DNA from: Orychophragmus violaceus
Taxonomy: Eukaryota; Streptophyta; Magnoliopsida; Brassicales; Brassicaceae
Assembly (NCBI GenBank): GCA_030180135.1
Contig: CM058230.1
Location: 98,944,439 to 99,008,438 of the forward strand
Reading direction: 5' to 3'
DNA length: 64,000 nt
The notes under the pieces were generated by a model. That model did not search any database and was not told where the DNA came from. It worked only from the letters and a program-made list of their open reading frames with translations. Position numbers and translations under genes: made by a program. Numbering within the stretch: the first letter of the stretch is position 1; each line of letters starts with the position of its first letter. Positions 10,272 through 21,780 of the stretch are shown here, piece after piece.

Positions 10272-13200
10272 TTTTTTTTTTTTTTTTTAACTGAAAATTC
10301 CTCATAAAATTAAAAAACGTTAGTGAGCCTCAGCTCTTACAACAGTCCCCTGTTTTCCCAAAAACAGGGCTTTTTTCGCTAGTGCATCAGCATCACAGTT
10401 CTTGTTTCTTGGAATAAAAGAAAAAGTCAGAAAATCAAAGCCTCTTGCTAGTGTCTCTATGTCAGAAAGGATTCCATAGAGCTCCGTCGGTTGTTGTGTC
10501 GTCTTGGTGAGAGCTCGGATCAGATTAAGCGAATCAGAAGATACGCTTATCTTGTTCCGGTTGAGTTCTCGAACATGAATTAAAGCTTCCAAGCAAGCTG
10601 TTGCCTCGGCCGTCAAAGACGACCTCACATTGTCCCGTGATCTTTTGTGTTGTACCAGTATCCGTCCATCCCTGTCTCTAATGACCCAGCCTAAGCCAGC
10701 CTTCCCCGTTGCTCCATCCCAAGCTGCATCCGTAGTGATCATCGTCGTTGCCTCCCTGTTTTCATCTCTATCCCGAACTTGTTCAACTCTCACTCTTTCC
10801 TCTGCTACAGCCTGCATTTTATCCATTTCATGAGCCAAAGTCCATTCTCTAGCTTCTTTTATCGCCACCCAACAGGTCTCATCAGGGCTGATATGATTGT
10901 TCTCAAAGGTAATCTTATTCCTGTTCAACCATATAGACCAGCATAGCCAAGAGAACAACGTATCCCCATTCACCCCCACCGGTGGCAGCACTATCAATTT
11001 CCGTGCAGAGACTAAGCCTTGTGAAAAGCTCTCCCATTCCTCTGATCTTATAGTTTCTTTGAACGGAGCTTGCAGCCAGACTTTCTTAGCAAACTCGCAT
11101 CTAAACAACATGTGTTCTGTGTTCTCGCACTCGCCACACCTCGGACAATTGGCCGTAGAAATTACTTGTCGCTGCATCAGATTTGCTCCGACCGGGAGAG
11201 CCTTCTTCATTGTCTTCCATAAGAATATTTGAATCTTTGGCGCTGTCTTCCTCTCCCATATGTTCTTTGTCCACTGAAAATCATGCTCCTGTCTTCCGCC
11301 GTCTGATCCATCCTCTGTTGTTAATGCTCTGTGATATCCAGACTTTGTGGTATACATCCCTTGCTTGTCGTAGAGCCAGCATAGTTTGTCCCGTGCACCC
11401 ATTCCACTGGGCTTAATTTTTAGAATATCTTGCACTCTGTCCGGGAATATCCTCTCAAGTTTGACCGCGTCCCAGTCCGTTGTTCCTTCGCAAAACAGGT
11501 TAGCCACTGTCCAGTTGAGAGATTCCTCCGTTGCAGGCCCCATAATGATCTCCGGTTTGTCGATGCTTATCCAGGGGTCTTCCCAGATTTTAGCTTCTCT
11601 GCCATCTCCAATAACATAACCGAGGCCCTTCTTCAGTAGGTCTCTACCAACTAAGATTCCACGCCAGCCATGTGAGCAACTTGAGCTTGTGTCCACGTTC
11701 ATGAAACTTTCCTGTTGGCAGTATCTTCCAAGCATTACTCTAGAAAGAAGGCTCTGTGGATTAGAGATTATTCTCCAGCTTGTTTTGGCAAGCATTGCAT
11801 CATTGAACAACTCGACATCTCTGAATCCAAGTCCTCCGTCCCTTTTCGATTTCGTCATCTTATCCCACGATACCCAGCACATGCTCCTCTTCTCCGGGTT
11901 TGAGTCCCACCAAAACCTCGTTAAGGCGGATTGGATCCTCTTGCATAGGCTCTTGGGTATTTTAAAACTTGCTAGCGTGTAAGTTGGTGTAGCCATAAGG
12001 ACTGATTTCAGAAGCGTTAACTTACCAGCACTAGATAACCTTTGAGTCGTCCAACTCTTTGCCTTCTGCTTAATACGATCTACTAACGAAGAGAAGAGAT
12101 CTTTCTTCTTCCTCCCGAACAGTTCCGGTAGCCCCAAATACTTACCGGTCCCTCCCTCTTTATGAATCTCCATGGATTCCAGAACTCTTGCTCTTATTTC
12201 TTGCGGTGTTTTCGCTGAGAACGTGATGGACGACTTGTCCTTGTTGATTACTTGACCGGATGCTCTCTCATACTCATTTAGGACCCGTCTCAGGTAAGCA
12301 CAGCTTCGCTCGTCCGTCTTTGTAAAGAACATCGTGTCGTCCGCAAAAAGGATATGGTTGATTCTAGGACCCCTTCTCGAAACTCGTAATCCAACCAACT
12401 CCCCGTCTCTTTGCGCTCTAAGGCACAACCCCGACAAAACTTCACTGCATAGAATGAAAAGGAAAGGAGAAAGAGGATCTCCTTGACGGATTCCGCGTTG
12501 CGTAATGATCTCTCCTTTAGCCTCTCCATTCACCAACACTGAGAACCTAACCGTAGTTACACATTGCATAACCCACTCAGTGAATGTGTTGTGGAATCCA
12601 AATTCCTCTAGTACCGCTTTGATGAACGGCCACTCCAATCTGTCATAAGCCTTGCTCATGTCGGTTTTAACCGCCATTGAGCAGTGTTTCGTTGCCGTTG
12701 ACCTCTTGAGAAAATGAAGCACCTCATGTGAAATCAGTACATTATCAATGATAGATCGATCCGGTACAAAAGCCGACTGATTCTCTGAGATTAACACGTT
12801 CAGGCTCTTCTTTAGTCTCTTCGTGAGAATCTTCGAAAAGGCTTTGTAGTACACATTACAAAGAGCAAGCGGTCTGTAGTCCTTAACCGTTTTTGGACTT
12901 CTCGTTTTCGGGATCAGCCTTATGTGGGAATCATTGATGTTCTGGGGAAGCTTGCCGTTGCGAAAAAATCCCTGCATTTCATCCACAACCTCCTCCTTTA
13001 TGACATCCCAATTGGTGTGGTAGAAGCTTGCCGAAAAACCGTCCGGTCCTGGCGCTTTGTCAGCATGTATCGAGAGAAAGGCTTCTCTGATTTCTTTCGG
13101 TGTCGGAATTTCCGTAAGCTCTTTGTTCATCGCTTCTGTCACCACCTTCCTGATTCCCTTCCTAACCGTAACCGAGGGATCTCCCTCACCAGCCGAAAAT

Positions 13201-14189
13201 ATGTCTTTGAAATACTTTGCAATGACTTGAGCAATATCCTCCTCGTCATACACAGCCTTGCCTTCCTCATCCTCAATAACTGAGAATTTATTCACTATTC
13301 TCCTTCCTCTAGTTGCTGCGTGAAAGTAGGCTGTGTTTCTATCCCCAAGCCTAAGCCAAATTTTCCGGCTCCTCTGCCTCCAAAACTCCTCCTCAGCCCG
13401 ATACGCCTTGACTAGGTCTTCATTGATCTTATGTACTTCCTCCTCCTTACTTTTCGGATCAGCCATTATCTCCTCCAGTCTTCCCTTCTTGATCTCTATC
13501 AACTTCTGGTAATTGACATGCTTTTCTCTGTTCCACTTAGACAGTTCTCTCTTGCAATTCTCTGTTTTTCCCATCACTGAGCTGCTTCTCCTGTCCATCC
13601 AAGCAAGTTTAATTACTCTCTTAGCTTCCGCATTGTCTCTCCAACTCCGGTCATATCGAAATAATCTCCTCCTTTGCTTTCTTGGTGGTTCAAGATAAGA
13701 GATTAAAGGTCTGTGGTCAGACCCCTCGAAATTTAAGTACCGGCAGTAGCTAAAAGGAAATTTCTCCGCCCAAGCTCCATTAGATACTGCTCTGTCGAGT
13801 CTGCTGTGGATAAGATGAGAATGTCTCTTGCCTCTCCAAGAGAGGGAGTTACCAGTGTGTCTTAGATCATATAGATCTCCTTCCGAGAAGAAAGTACGAA
13901 AGGCCGAGAATGAGCCTTCAGCTCTTTGTGGTCCACCCTCTTTCTCGTAGTCTGCTAATATGTCATTAAAGTCGCCCGTGAGAAAGATTGGTTGACTTCC
14001 TAAATTGATGATCACAGACAGTCTATCCCAAACAGCTTTCCTCTTGCTCCTGTCCGGTTCTCCATAAACAAAAATAGCCTCAAAAGACTCCTTCCTGTAC
14101 TTTATCTTGGTCGCTATAAAGTTTTGGTTCTTCTCTGTGACTTCCACTTCCACATTCTCGTCCCAAAGAAGTGCTAGTCCCCCACATTT
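10272..14189 (-). mobile_element. 5'-truncated non-LTR retrotransposon (LINE, RNase H type)
   Basis: The minus-strand element ends in a poly(A) tail, seen as 17 T at 10272-10288. It carries one long ORF2. Its 5' end is cut inside the endonuclease near 14190, typical of incomplete reverse transcription. I could not find a clear target-site duplication: sequence beyond the poly(T) (10250-10271) does not match that after 14190. Confidence 0.9.
10320..14189 (-). CDS. LINE ORF2: endonuclease (N-truncated), reverse transcriptase, zinc-binding region, RNase H
   Basis: This long open frame encodes the replication enzyme of a plant L1-type LINE. The N-terminus starts inside the APE-type endonuclease (GGLALLWDEN); GDFND and SDHRPL active-site motifs are present but the first ~100 residues, with the catalytic Asn/Glu, are missing. 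The reverse transcriptase follows, with KAPGPDGF, MSKAYDRLEW, QGDPLSPFLF and the catalytic FADD box. Next is a zf-RVT region (CPRCGECENTEHMLFRCEFAKKVW). The C-terminal RNase H begins TTDAAWDGATGKAGLGW and ends near DADALAKKAL. There are no stops over about 1,290 codons, so the insertion is fairly recent, but loss of the endonuclease N-terminus makes it non-autonomous. Shorter antisense frames inside it are shadows. Confidence 0.9.
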   Translation of the reverse strand, partial: KCGGLALLWDENVEVEVTEKNQNFIATKIKYRKESFEAIFVYGEPDRSKRKAVWDRLSVIINLGSQPIFLTGDFNDILADYEKEGGPQRAEGSFSAFRTFFSEGDLYDLRHTGNSLSWRGKRHSHLIHSRLDRAVSNGAWAEKFPFSYCRYLNFEGSDHRPLISYLEPPRKQRRRLFRYDRSWRDNAEAKRVIKLAWMDRRSSSVMGKTENCKRELSKWNREKHVNYQKLIEIKKGRLEEIMADPKSKEEEVHKINEDLVKAYRAEEEFWRQRSRKIWLRLGDRNTAYFHAATRGRRIVNKFSVIEDEEGKAVYDEEDIAQVIAKYFKDIFSAGEGDPSVTVRKGIRKVVTEAMNKELTEIPTPKEIREAFLSIHADKAPGPDGFSASFYHTNWDVIKEEVVDEMQGFFRNGKLPQNINDSHIRLIPKTRSPKTVKDYRPLALCNVYYKAFSKILTKRLKKSLNVLISENQSAFVPDRSIIDNVLISHEVLHFLKRSTATKHCSMAVKTDMSKAYDRLEWPFIKAVLEEFGFHNTFTEWVMQCVTTVRFSVLVNGEAKGEIITQRGIRQGDPLSPFLFILCSEVLSGLCLRAQRDGELVGLRVSRRGPRINHILFADDTMFFTKTDERSCAYLRRVLNEYERASGQVINKDKSSITFSAKTPQEIRARVLESMEIHKEGGTGKYLGLPELFGRKKKDLFSSLVDRIKQKAKSWTTQRLSSAGKLTLLKSVLMATPTYTLASFKIPKSLCKRIQSALTRFWWDSNPEKRSMCWVSWDKMTKSKRDGGLGFRDVELFNDAMLAKTSWRIISNPQSLLSRVMLGRYCQQESFMNVDTSSSCSHGWRGILVGRDLLKKGLGYVIGDGREAKIWEDPWISIDKPEIIMGPATEESLNWTVANLFCEGTTDWDAVKLERIFPDRVQDILKIKPSGMGARDKLCWLYDKQGMYTTKSGYHRALTTEDGSDGGRQEHDFQWTKNIWERKTAPKIQIFLWKTMKKALPVGANLMQRQVISTANCPRCGECENTEHMLFRCEFAKKVWLQAPFKETIRSEEWESFSQGLVSARKLIVLPPVGVNGDTLFSWLCWSIWLNRNKITFENNHISPDETCWVAIKEAREWTLAHEMDKMQAVAEERVRVEQVRDRDENREATTMITTDAAWDGATGKAGLGWVIRDRDGRILVQHKRSRDNVRSSLTAEATACLEALIHVRELNRNKISVSSDSLNLIRALTKTTQQPTELYGILSDIETLARGFDFLTFSFIPRNKNCDADALAKKALFLGKQGTVVRAEAH

Positions 14190-14199
14190 TCTTCACTTT

Positions 14200-15170
14200 T
14201 TGAACGTATACTTTACACAGGTTGGTGGCAAAAGCGATAAGTGGAAGTTTTGTAAAGATTGCAATCGATATGACAATGACAGTCGATGCAATGATTATAT
14301 ATCTTGCAATCATATTATCTGGTTGTATTGTTGTCTCCATCGCAGACAGCTTTGCACCTAAAGAAATTGCAACAAGGTTGAAAATCCCTAAGAAAAAGGC
14401 ATATTTACTCAGGTTTGTGACACCGTCATGACTCCCATTTTTTGCATTGTGTTTTCAATTTACCATATTATATATAAGATGATTCATTTCATGATATGCG
14501 TTTTCAGAGTATATACTCAGAGGAGGTAAGAGATTTCCTTTATACGTATGACGGAAACCAATTGTTCCATGGCTGATTTTGAAACTCCATGACCAACTAC
14601 ATAAATTAAAATGAAGCTTGCCTCTCTCTCTTTGTTGTTTTCTGTAGTCGGGTGGTTGAAGCTTCTCCATCAAAAATCATTGTCCTCCCCGCTTCAGGAA
14701 CTGAATTGCGCGTTCTGTTAAGTTTGTTCAGGCAAGACACCTTCATTGTTCTCTCCTTTTCAATCTTTGTAACATATTGATAAATCCATAACTTATTTGT
14801 CCCTGATATTACTTCAGGATGCTGGAGTTGCGGTTCTTGGTACTGTTCCAAGCTTGGTGAAAACTTGGAAGAGGACAAACTGTATGGAAGGGCTTAATTG
14901 GCGAAGATAAGGTAGCGAACAACAAACCTCTGTTTTTATACGTTTTGTGTGTTTTCTGAGGAGAGTTGACTCAAAAGCTGTTTTGTGCTTTGTTAGATAT
15001 TCTGCCACTACAGGATAATCTTCCAATGTTGATGATATTCTGTGGCTTTCTTCTAAAGCTATTACAAACCTGGGATCGAATGCTATGGAGGAACAAAACT
15101 TGCGTCTTCGTACATTATTGGAAGCCGCTTCAACCGCAGGGTTCTGGAGGGTTTAGCAATTAGCACCCCA
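14200..15170 (+). pseudogene. Exon-like remnants of an unidentified gene
   Basis: Several short plus-strand segments look coding but do not join: 14222-14400 (hydrophobic, IIYLAIILSGCIVVSI, then KIPKKKAYLL); 14655-14735 (SPSKIIVLPASGTELRVLL); 14820-14895 (AGVAVLGTVPSLVKTWKR); and 15028-15154 (a serine/leucine-rich helix ending LRLRTLLEAASTAGFWRV). Introns could explain the gaps. I do not recognise the family. The LINE abuts the left side, so this may be part of the locus it hit. Confidence 0.3.
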
Positions 15171-15340
15171 TCCATGACACCTAAAATCATCATCTTTGAC
15201 GAAAACGGCTAGGTAGCACGGAAGCTTCGCTGGATGACCGCTTCCCGCTTCGGAATCGGAGTCGGAATCGGAATCTTGTGGAAGCTTTCGGAATCTCGCT
15301 TCTAAGACGCTTCCAAAAAAAAACTCTTTAAAAATACATT

Positions 15341-15403
15341 GGAAGCTTACGCTTCCGTTTTGGAAGCTTACGCTTCCGTTTTGGAAGCTTGCGCTTCCAT
15401 TTT
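15341..15403. repeat. 21-bp tandem repeat (GGAAGC/GCTTCC) inside the hAT-like element
   Basis: The unit GGAAGCTTACGCTTCCGTTTT is repeated three times with one or two changes. Each unit holds an inverted GGAAGC...GCTTCC pair, which looks like a transposase-binding subterminal array. Confidence 0.8.
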
Positions 15404-15786
15404 GAAATCATGAAATCATAACACAGAGAAGAAATGTAGAGTTACATTTTATATGATTTTTTATTTTATAAAAAAATCTTAGAGTTAGAAAAAACAAAAT
15501 CATATATAAAACGTTAAAACTAATAGTAAAATTTGGTATATGTGCATAATAAAGTTTATCTTTTTACTTACAAAGAAATTTGTTTAGATAGACTTTTGTG
15601 AATTATTAGAAGTGATTAATTTAATTAGTTGGACAATATTATCTTAGAAATTGGAATTTTTTTGTTATTTTCATAATATGTTTTGAGTTTGTCTTATTTG
15701 ATATAATTAACGAAAAATGAATACAATATTTTGATATTTAATTTTAAATCATATAAGTTTTAATTATGAGTTATTTTATATTTTTA

Positions 15787-15828
<42 letters not shown>
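15787..15828. repeat. Compound microsatellite (AT)n(GT)n
   Basis: A run of AT dinucleotides passes directly into a run of GT dinucleotides. Confidence 0.95.
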
Positions 15829-15949
15829 ATACGCTTCCAACACGTACCCGCTTTCTATATATTTCGGAAAACTCGCTTCTGCGCTTCTATACGATTCCGC
15901 TTCCGTGTACCCGCTTCAGATTCCATGTAACGTAGGAAAACGGCGTACC

Positions 15950-17640
15950 TTATGTAACAAACTGATACTTTTGATATTTTGGGGTTTTGTAAAACCCTGT
16001 TTCCCGGCGAACCAGAAACAGCGATATTAGGGCACCCGTTGAACCGGAACGTTCCAATCAGACTGCCTTTCCAACCGGTCTCAAGAACCCAGACGCTTCC
16101 TTCGGTTCAATTCCACCAATAGAATCAATCGATCGATCAATCCTGCATCCGGACCTGCGAGGGAAAGAGACGGGAAAGGAAAGAGGACTGAATAATTATT
16201 TTAAAACACAATTACCCAGTTAGGGCGGATTCAAGGAACCCGCGATCTCATCCTACTCTATCACAACAACAAGAAACAAGTCCAAGGCTAATAACACCGA
16301 TATGATCAGCTAAGTGTTCCCGTGGAAGTCACTGAGTTCGCAAAGTGGGCCCAGATGGTGTGGAGTTGTGTAGTGCCGCGATAGATAGATCGAGTCTAAT
16401 CGAGAACATGTGCCGCAGTGTTCTCGATTCCCTTCATTGATGATTGTGTTGTTATTTGAATGGTTGTGTGTTGTGCAGCTCATCACGTCTTGGTAGCACG
16501 TGATCGGCTATTATACTTGATTGTTATTTTGGGTTTGTGTGAGATTATTAGATTATTAGCAGCCTTTAGTTGGGAGCCGTCTCACTGGGTAATCTTAGAT
16601 TACTCATTAGACTCTTTTGTGTTTTCCAGCTTTGGCGTAGCGCGACGGATGCGTAGGACACTCGGAGTAGTCTCGGGTTGGCATTGGATATTGGTTATTA
16701 TGCATTTTGACTGTACTTTCGGTTTCGGATTTTGTTGGTATCCCGTTAAACGTTTTGTGTAAAAATGTATATTACTATGAATAAGATTTATATTTTTCAA
16801 GTAATAAAAACGGAATAATTCTCTGATATACGGTTTCGTCCGAGCCGAACACAGCTCGTGGAAGCGGTACAGGTTGCAAAGCCTTGTATCATGGAAACGA
16901 GGTAAACGGAGTCAAGGATGGTTTGGTTCGAGCCATTGACTCAAACCGGACTGTCTCTGGCTTTCGTATTGTGACAAACTCTTCTCGTATGACTGCTCGG
17001 GTTGGATCGGTCATGTTCTTGTTTGATTGTTGGCTGGTCAGCTCGTCGGTCAGCGGAAAACGGGAAGGGGGCGTTACATTACACCTCCCGATCTTTTTCG
17101 GGTCCAACTTCTCCGGTATATCCGGAGCTTTCTGATCCATTTCTCCGGCGCTTCACCGCCACCACGCCGCTGATTTCTTCTTTCTCTTACTTTCATGGTT
17201 GTGCACTTTCGAGATGTTGGATCGATACCCGATCGAGTTGAATGGGTCAGCTGGGTCTTCATGGTGTTTTCGGTGTTAATCCTTGTTCGGATTCACCTTA
17301 TTAAAGCGCAGATGTAGCGGATCTGACGGTAACTGATTGGAGTGAACTTCCTTCTATTCGGCGTCCTCTTGGTGATTTTTTTGAGAAACTGGTCGGCAAG
17401 TGAAAGCAGCTATAGCGGAGGAGCGACTTCAACAATTTCACGGATCGTCATCAGAATCTTCTCCGGCGACTTTGGTGTTTCGCATGCCGACGAGCTCAGA
17501 TTTTGCCGCGTGGCCCTCCTTTCTCGGCACGAAGACACGTGTATACACATCTTGCATTCGCAAAATTTTGTCGCATTGTACAATCCGGTTTGTTGTTGTA
17601 CTTGGGCCAACTATAAGCCCAATTCGCTTTAAGTTTCATT
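15950..17640. other. Mixed unidentified sequence, moderately GC-rich, no intact gene
   Basis: No frame longer than about 100 codons is found. 17281-17420 reads like a coding remnant on the plus strand (ADVADLTVTDWSELPSIRRPLGDFFEKLVGK, then a stop). 16480-16760 and 16880-17240 show short open frames on both strands, typical of decayed TE or gene sequence. I cannot assign any of it. Confidence 0.4.
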
Positions 17641-17779
17641 TTATCCTATGGACTGTCTTTCCCTGTACTTGGCCTTTTATGGGCCTAATAATATCAAAAG
17701 TTTGCCGCCAAAAATATAAAAAATAAAAAATTGTTCTCCATAGCTTTATAATATTAATAAATGTTTAACTAAAATATTT

Positions 17780-19000
17780 TGAAAAAAGAAAAATTGTATT
17801 AGTTGGGAAGTATTGAACTCAATTGGAGTAAAAATATATAGAGAAATATACAAAGTTAACTTTTCTGTATTTTGTATTAAATTTTTGAATTAAAATTTAT
17901 AAAAAACCTAAAAATATTTAAATAGGTATGTGTTACTTCTAACATGTTTAAACATTCATGTCTAAATAAGTCTTAAATATAATAGAATTTAAATGGGTCA
18001 GATCTGCTTTTTTACATCTCTATGTCAACCCAAATAAAAAAATTTTAAAAACAAAACCCAAAATAAATGGTTTACTAACTAAATTTTGCAAAAAGAAAAA
18101 TTGACTTAAATAGCTGCAAATTATAGAATTCAATCGGAGTAAATATTTTTGTAAAAATAAAAAATTTCTTAAATAGTTGAGAAGTATTGGATTCAATCAA
18201 AGTAAAAATGTATAGAAAATATATAAAGTTATATTTTATGTATTTTGTATTAAATTTAAGAAATTTAAATTTATAAACATACTTAAGCGGATATAATAGG
18301 CACACGTTACTTCGGACAAGTTTAAATATATGGGTCTAAATAGATCCTACATAGAAATAGGTCATGTTTTATTATCTCTATGTAAACCATATAATATTTG
18401 AAAAATCAATACCCCAAAAATAAATGTTTTACTAAATAATTTTTGCAAGAAGAAAAATTGTCTTAAATAGCTGTGAAATACTAGATTCAATTAGAGTAAA
18501 AATATAGAGAAATATACAAAATTAAATTTCTTTATTTTGTATAATTTTTTTTTAAAAAATTAAAATTTATAATTAGACTTTTAGGGATTTAAACAAGCAT
18601 TTGTTACTTCTAACATGTTTATACGGGCATGTCTAAATGATACTTAAATACAAATGAGTCTAAACGGGCCGGGTCTTCCCGTTTTACCATCTCTATGTAA
18701 ATTCAAATAAAAGTTTAAAATCAAAAACCAAAAAATATTTTACTAAATAATTATTTCAAGAAGAAAAATTGTCTTAAATAGTTATTAGGTATTGGATCCA
18801 ACTAGAGTAAATATGTATAGAGAAATATATAAAGTTGATTTTCTATATTTTTAATAAAATTAAAAATTAAAATTTATAAACAGACCTAAACGATTTAAAT
18901 AGGCATGTGTTACTTCTTACAGATTTAAACTGACATGTCAAATGAGTCTTATATATATTTATATTTAAATGGGTCGGGTCATAAATATAAATAGCATCAC
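17780..19000. repeat. Diverged ~300-bp tandem repeat array
   Basis: The motif GAAAAATTGTCTTAAATAG, then TATTGGATTCAATTAGAGTAAA and AGAAATATACAAAGTT, recurs near 17788, 18159, 18452 and 18764. Between copies, each unit has an ACATGTTTAAAC-GGCATGTCTAAAT block and a CATCTCTATGTAAACC block. The units are heavily AT-rich and differ by many substitutions and indels. An extra partial copy lies at 18093. No coding is seen. Confidence 0.75.
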
Positions 19001-19019
19001 AAACTTTTGAAATTGTTTT

Positions 19020-19942
19020 TTAAAATTGTACCATCGTAAAACCAACATACCGATTTTGAATAAAAAACCGAAAATAAATAAAACAAACAAAAATCTTCAA
19101 ATTGGTGATAGAGCTTGGAAGCAATATAAGGTAATTGCATTTATCTGGTGGCTTAAGATAATTTCTCAATACAAACAACATCAAGGCTAACAATACTATT
19201 GTGTTGGAGCTAATTTGGGAAAATGCCATAACTCATATCATTAAGCTCTTCTCAAAGAACCACTCCTCAACTTGATTTTCAAAAGTTGAATAATAGAAAT
19301 GAATTTCAATTATGAACATAACTTTCTTTTATTTTATTTTATTTTTGGTGTATTTTTGTTTTGATGATAACACAGTACTGAAGTTTATGCTTGTGATGTT
19401 TTTCTTTCTATAATTTAGTAATTCTATTTGGGTTGTGCTTAAACAATAAGCAGACCCGTTATAGACCGATGAAATAATTAGTTCAAACATATGATATTGA
19501 AATCACTAATTTGGAATGGGATATCAAGCCAAATAAATAGATCACCATGGACAACAACATTTGTTGGTTGATGTCGGTGGGTCAATATAATTTTATAAAA
19601 ACATATGATCGAGACAAATTTGATTAGTTTTGTGTTTATGATTCTATATTAGTCAATTCATTAAAATATCGACAAACTCAACAATTACACAAAAATAATT
19701 GGAAAAATATAAAGTATATAACGCTAAAAACACACAAATATTTAACGTTATATAATCAGAAAAAAACTATAAACCAATAAAACGAACTCATATAAAAAAC
19801 CAGAAAACAAAGAAGATAACAAAAAAAACAAACATCAAAGTAGTATCTCACGCTCACTGCTAATCCAAATCTAGTTGTTATGATTTTATCTTTACCTCTA
19901 CAAAATACGTCTTTCTTTCTTAAAAATGAAAAACAGATATCA
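19020..19942. other. AT-rich spacer; one weak small ORF
   Basis: The only item noticed is a minus-strand ATG at 19229 starting MAFSQISSNTIVLLALMLFVL, which looks like a signal peptide. It is followed by 48 residues without recognisable cysteine motifs. It could be the first exon of a small secreted protein, or chance. Nothing else is visible. Confidence 0.2.
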
Positions 19943-20981
19943 TCTATACTATTAAAACAGGTGACTGACCATGGTACATAAATGTTGTTTCCGAAATTTG
20001 CCATTGATATTATTAGGATTTGTAACCTTCATTAAGGGTAATTAGGGAATATAACATTATCTCTACAATCCATGTTTCCAAACAAGACAATTATTAAACA
20101 TGTAACCAAACAACCAAAATCTAATGGGTCTCACTTTCCTAATTAATTAAAATCAAAACAAATTAATTGATAAATATAATGAATAATTTATACATCAACT
20201 ATTATATATAAATTAAGATTCTCTAATTTATGATTTAATTCAAAATATATTTATAATATATTTTAATATTTTTTATTTTGTTATATATATATATATACAC
20301 ACACATATTACGATTGATGTTTTTACGATTGTACTTTTTAGCAGGTTTTTCCATCAAACTGAAAAATATATAATTAATTAAACGGGTTGAAAAATTAATT
20401 AGCCAATCTCGATTATAAATTTTCTAAACAAAAATTCGCATATAGTAAATAATTTCAGCTGATATATTTTAAAATTAATAAAATATTAAAATGATTCCAT
20501 ACTTATATTATTCAAATATTTGAAGCGACAAATTATGTTTTATGTTTAAATGAAGTTTTAACGGTTAGTTCCATCAAATTTGAAAATTATATATACGACT
20601 ACAACATGTATTTTATAAAATAATATTTTAGATAAATAAAATAACAATTAAACATATACCACATAACTTTTACAATAGTTGTTTTCACATATATATATTT
20701 TTTCCAAAATATGATCTTACGATACAACACAGATTAAAATATATAATGCGAAATCGTTATTTTAATCTCTTAATCCTTACGATATATCTCCTCCAAATAA
20801 CACATAATTCATTTAAAAAAAACTAAATTGCTAACTCACTGTTTATAATGTTGGTTAAACAATTATAATCAAAATTAGATTACATAATTAAAAATCTAAA
20901 CTACTATTAACAAAATGAATAAAAAGTAAAATTTGTAAAGAAAATTAAACCCGCACTTTCTAAGTGCGGGTCAAAATCTAG
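19943..20981 (+). mobile_element. Non-autonomous Helitron
   Basis: The 5' end TCTATACTATTAAAAC follows an A. The 3' end is a perfect 9-bp stem hairpin (CCCGCACTT-TCT-AAGTGCGGG, 20950-20970), then TCAAAATCTAG and a host T. The 5' TC, the hairpin about 8-11 bases before CTAG, and insertion between A and T without target duplication are the Helitron hallmarks. The 1,039-bp interior is AT-rich and non-coding. The first 14 bases and the GGxTCAxAATCTAG end are shared with the element at 22183-23911. Confidence 0.85.
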
Positions 20982-21669
20982 TGGTTAATTAATGGTTTTT
21001 TGTTGACCCAATAGAAAATGTTGCTATGTGCGATTTTTACTTATCAACAAGCGCGATCCACAGGAAAACGTTTCCTCTTGTGCAAAGCTTTCTTTCACGT
21101 TGCACATTCTGTGTCATTTGTCAATTGTACTAAACTTTATACAAGAGGTGATTATAGATTTCATTATATTTAGAGTATAAAATGCCTTTTGACTAGACAG
21201 TGATATATAAAATTAGCAGGTAGGTTTGGAGTTTCATCCATAGTTTGATCCTGCACATAGAAAATATTTAGTTGATGAGAAGAAAAGTGAACATGCAAGA
21301 TAATGAAGAAATATTTTGGATAGTATCAGATATTCCTTTCTAGTTTTGTGTAACAACTAAAATAAAAAGGTTATTAGATCAACTACTTATACTTCTCGGG
21401 TTGGGTCGTTTACGGTTCGGGTGGAGCTTTAATTCGGGTTGATATCAGGTTTAGGTGGTTTTGTCTCGGGTCTAAGTGGTAAACCGATAAAACAGATATC
21501 TATGGTATATGGGGTTTAGATGTTTCAAATTGGAGGTAAATAGATTTGAAAGTATATCTTTGAAGAAATAGAATATGGTCTTAAGTTTGTGTTGATCTAA
21601 TACTATATAAAATTGGAGAAATATAGCATCAGCCCCCTTTTTTGTCAACATATAGCATCAGCCCAAGAA
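20982..21669. other. AT-rich spacer, no gene seen
   Basis: Nothing recognisable is coded. A GGTT/CGGGT-rich stretch lies at 21398-21480 without further structure. Confidence 0.5.
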
Positions 21670-21780
21670 AAAGTATATACATAATATACAGTATCAAACA
21701 ATGCATGGTCAGTCAGAAAGTCTATTGAACTTCTCTTGGTCAACTTAATACTTTTCTATATATATGACGTCACTCATGTC
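21670..21780 (+). promoter_or_regulatory. Copy of the GLIP-type gene promoter
   Basis: These 111 bases match 30778-30888 without gaps and with about 4 differences. They include the W-box GGTCAA, the TATATATA box and the overlapping TGACGTCA element. The downstream sequence (AGACGGCGGCGAAG, from 21781) differs from that of the gene at 31074, so the copy drives an unknown target or nothing. Confidence 0.8.

Larger units (their letters stand above)
15201..15943. mobile_element. hAT-like non-autonomous DNA transposon with 8-bp target duplication
   Basis: GAAAACGG occurs at 15201-15208 and again at 15936-15943. The sequence between (15209-15935, 727 bp) has imperfect terminal inverted repeats: CTAGGTAGCACGGAAGC at the left end and CTACGTTACATGGAATC on the reverse strand at the right end (12 of 17 match). 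An 8-bp duplication and a TAGG-like terminus fit the hAT superfamily. No transposase is encoded. The subterminal regions are dense in GGAAGC/GCTTCC, including three tandem copies of a 21-bp unit at 15341-15403. The interior is AT-rich. Confidence 0.75.

Noticed and set aside
10630..13700. Plus-strand frames inside the first LINE
   Set aside because: They are antisense shadows of the long reverse transcriptase frame.
10258..14230. Target-site duplication for the first LINE
   Set aside because: I compared both flanks (10250-10271 and 14190-14230) and found no convincing match.
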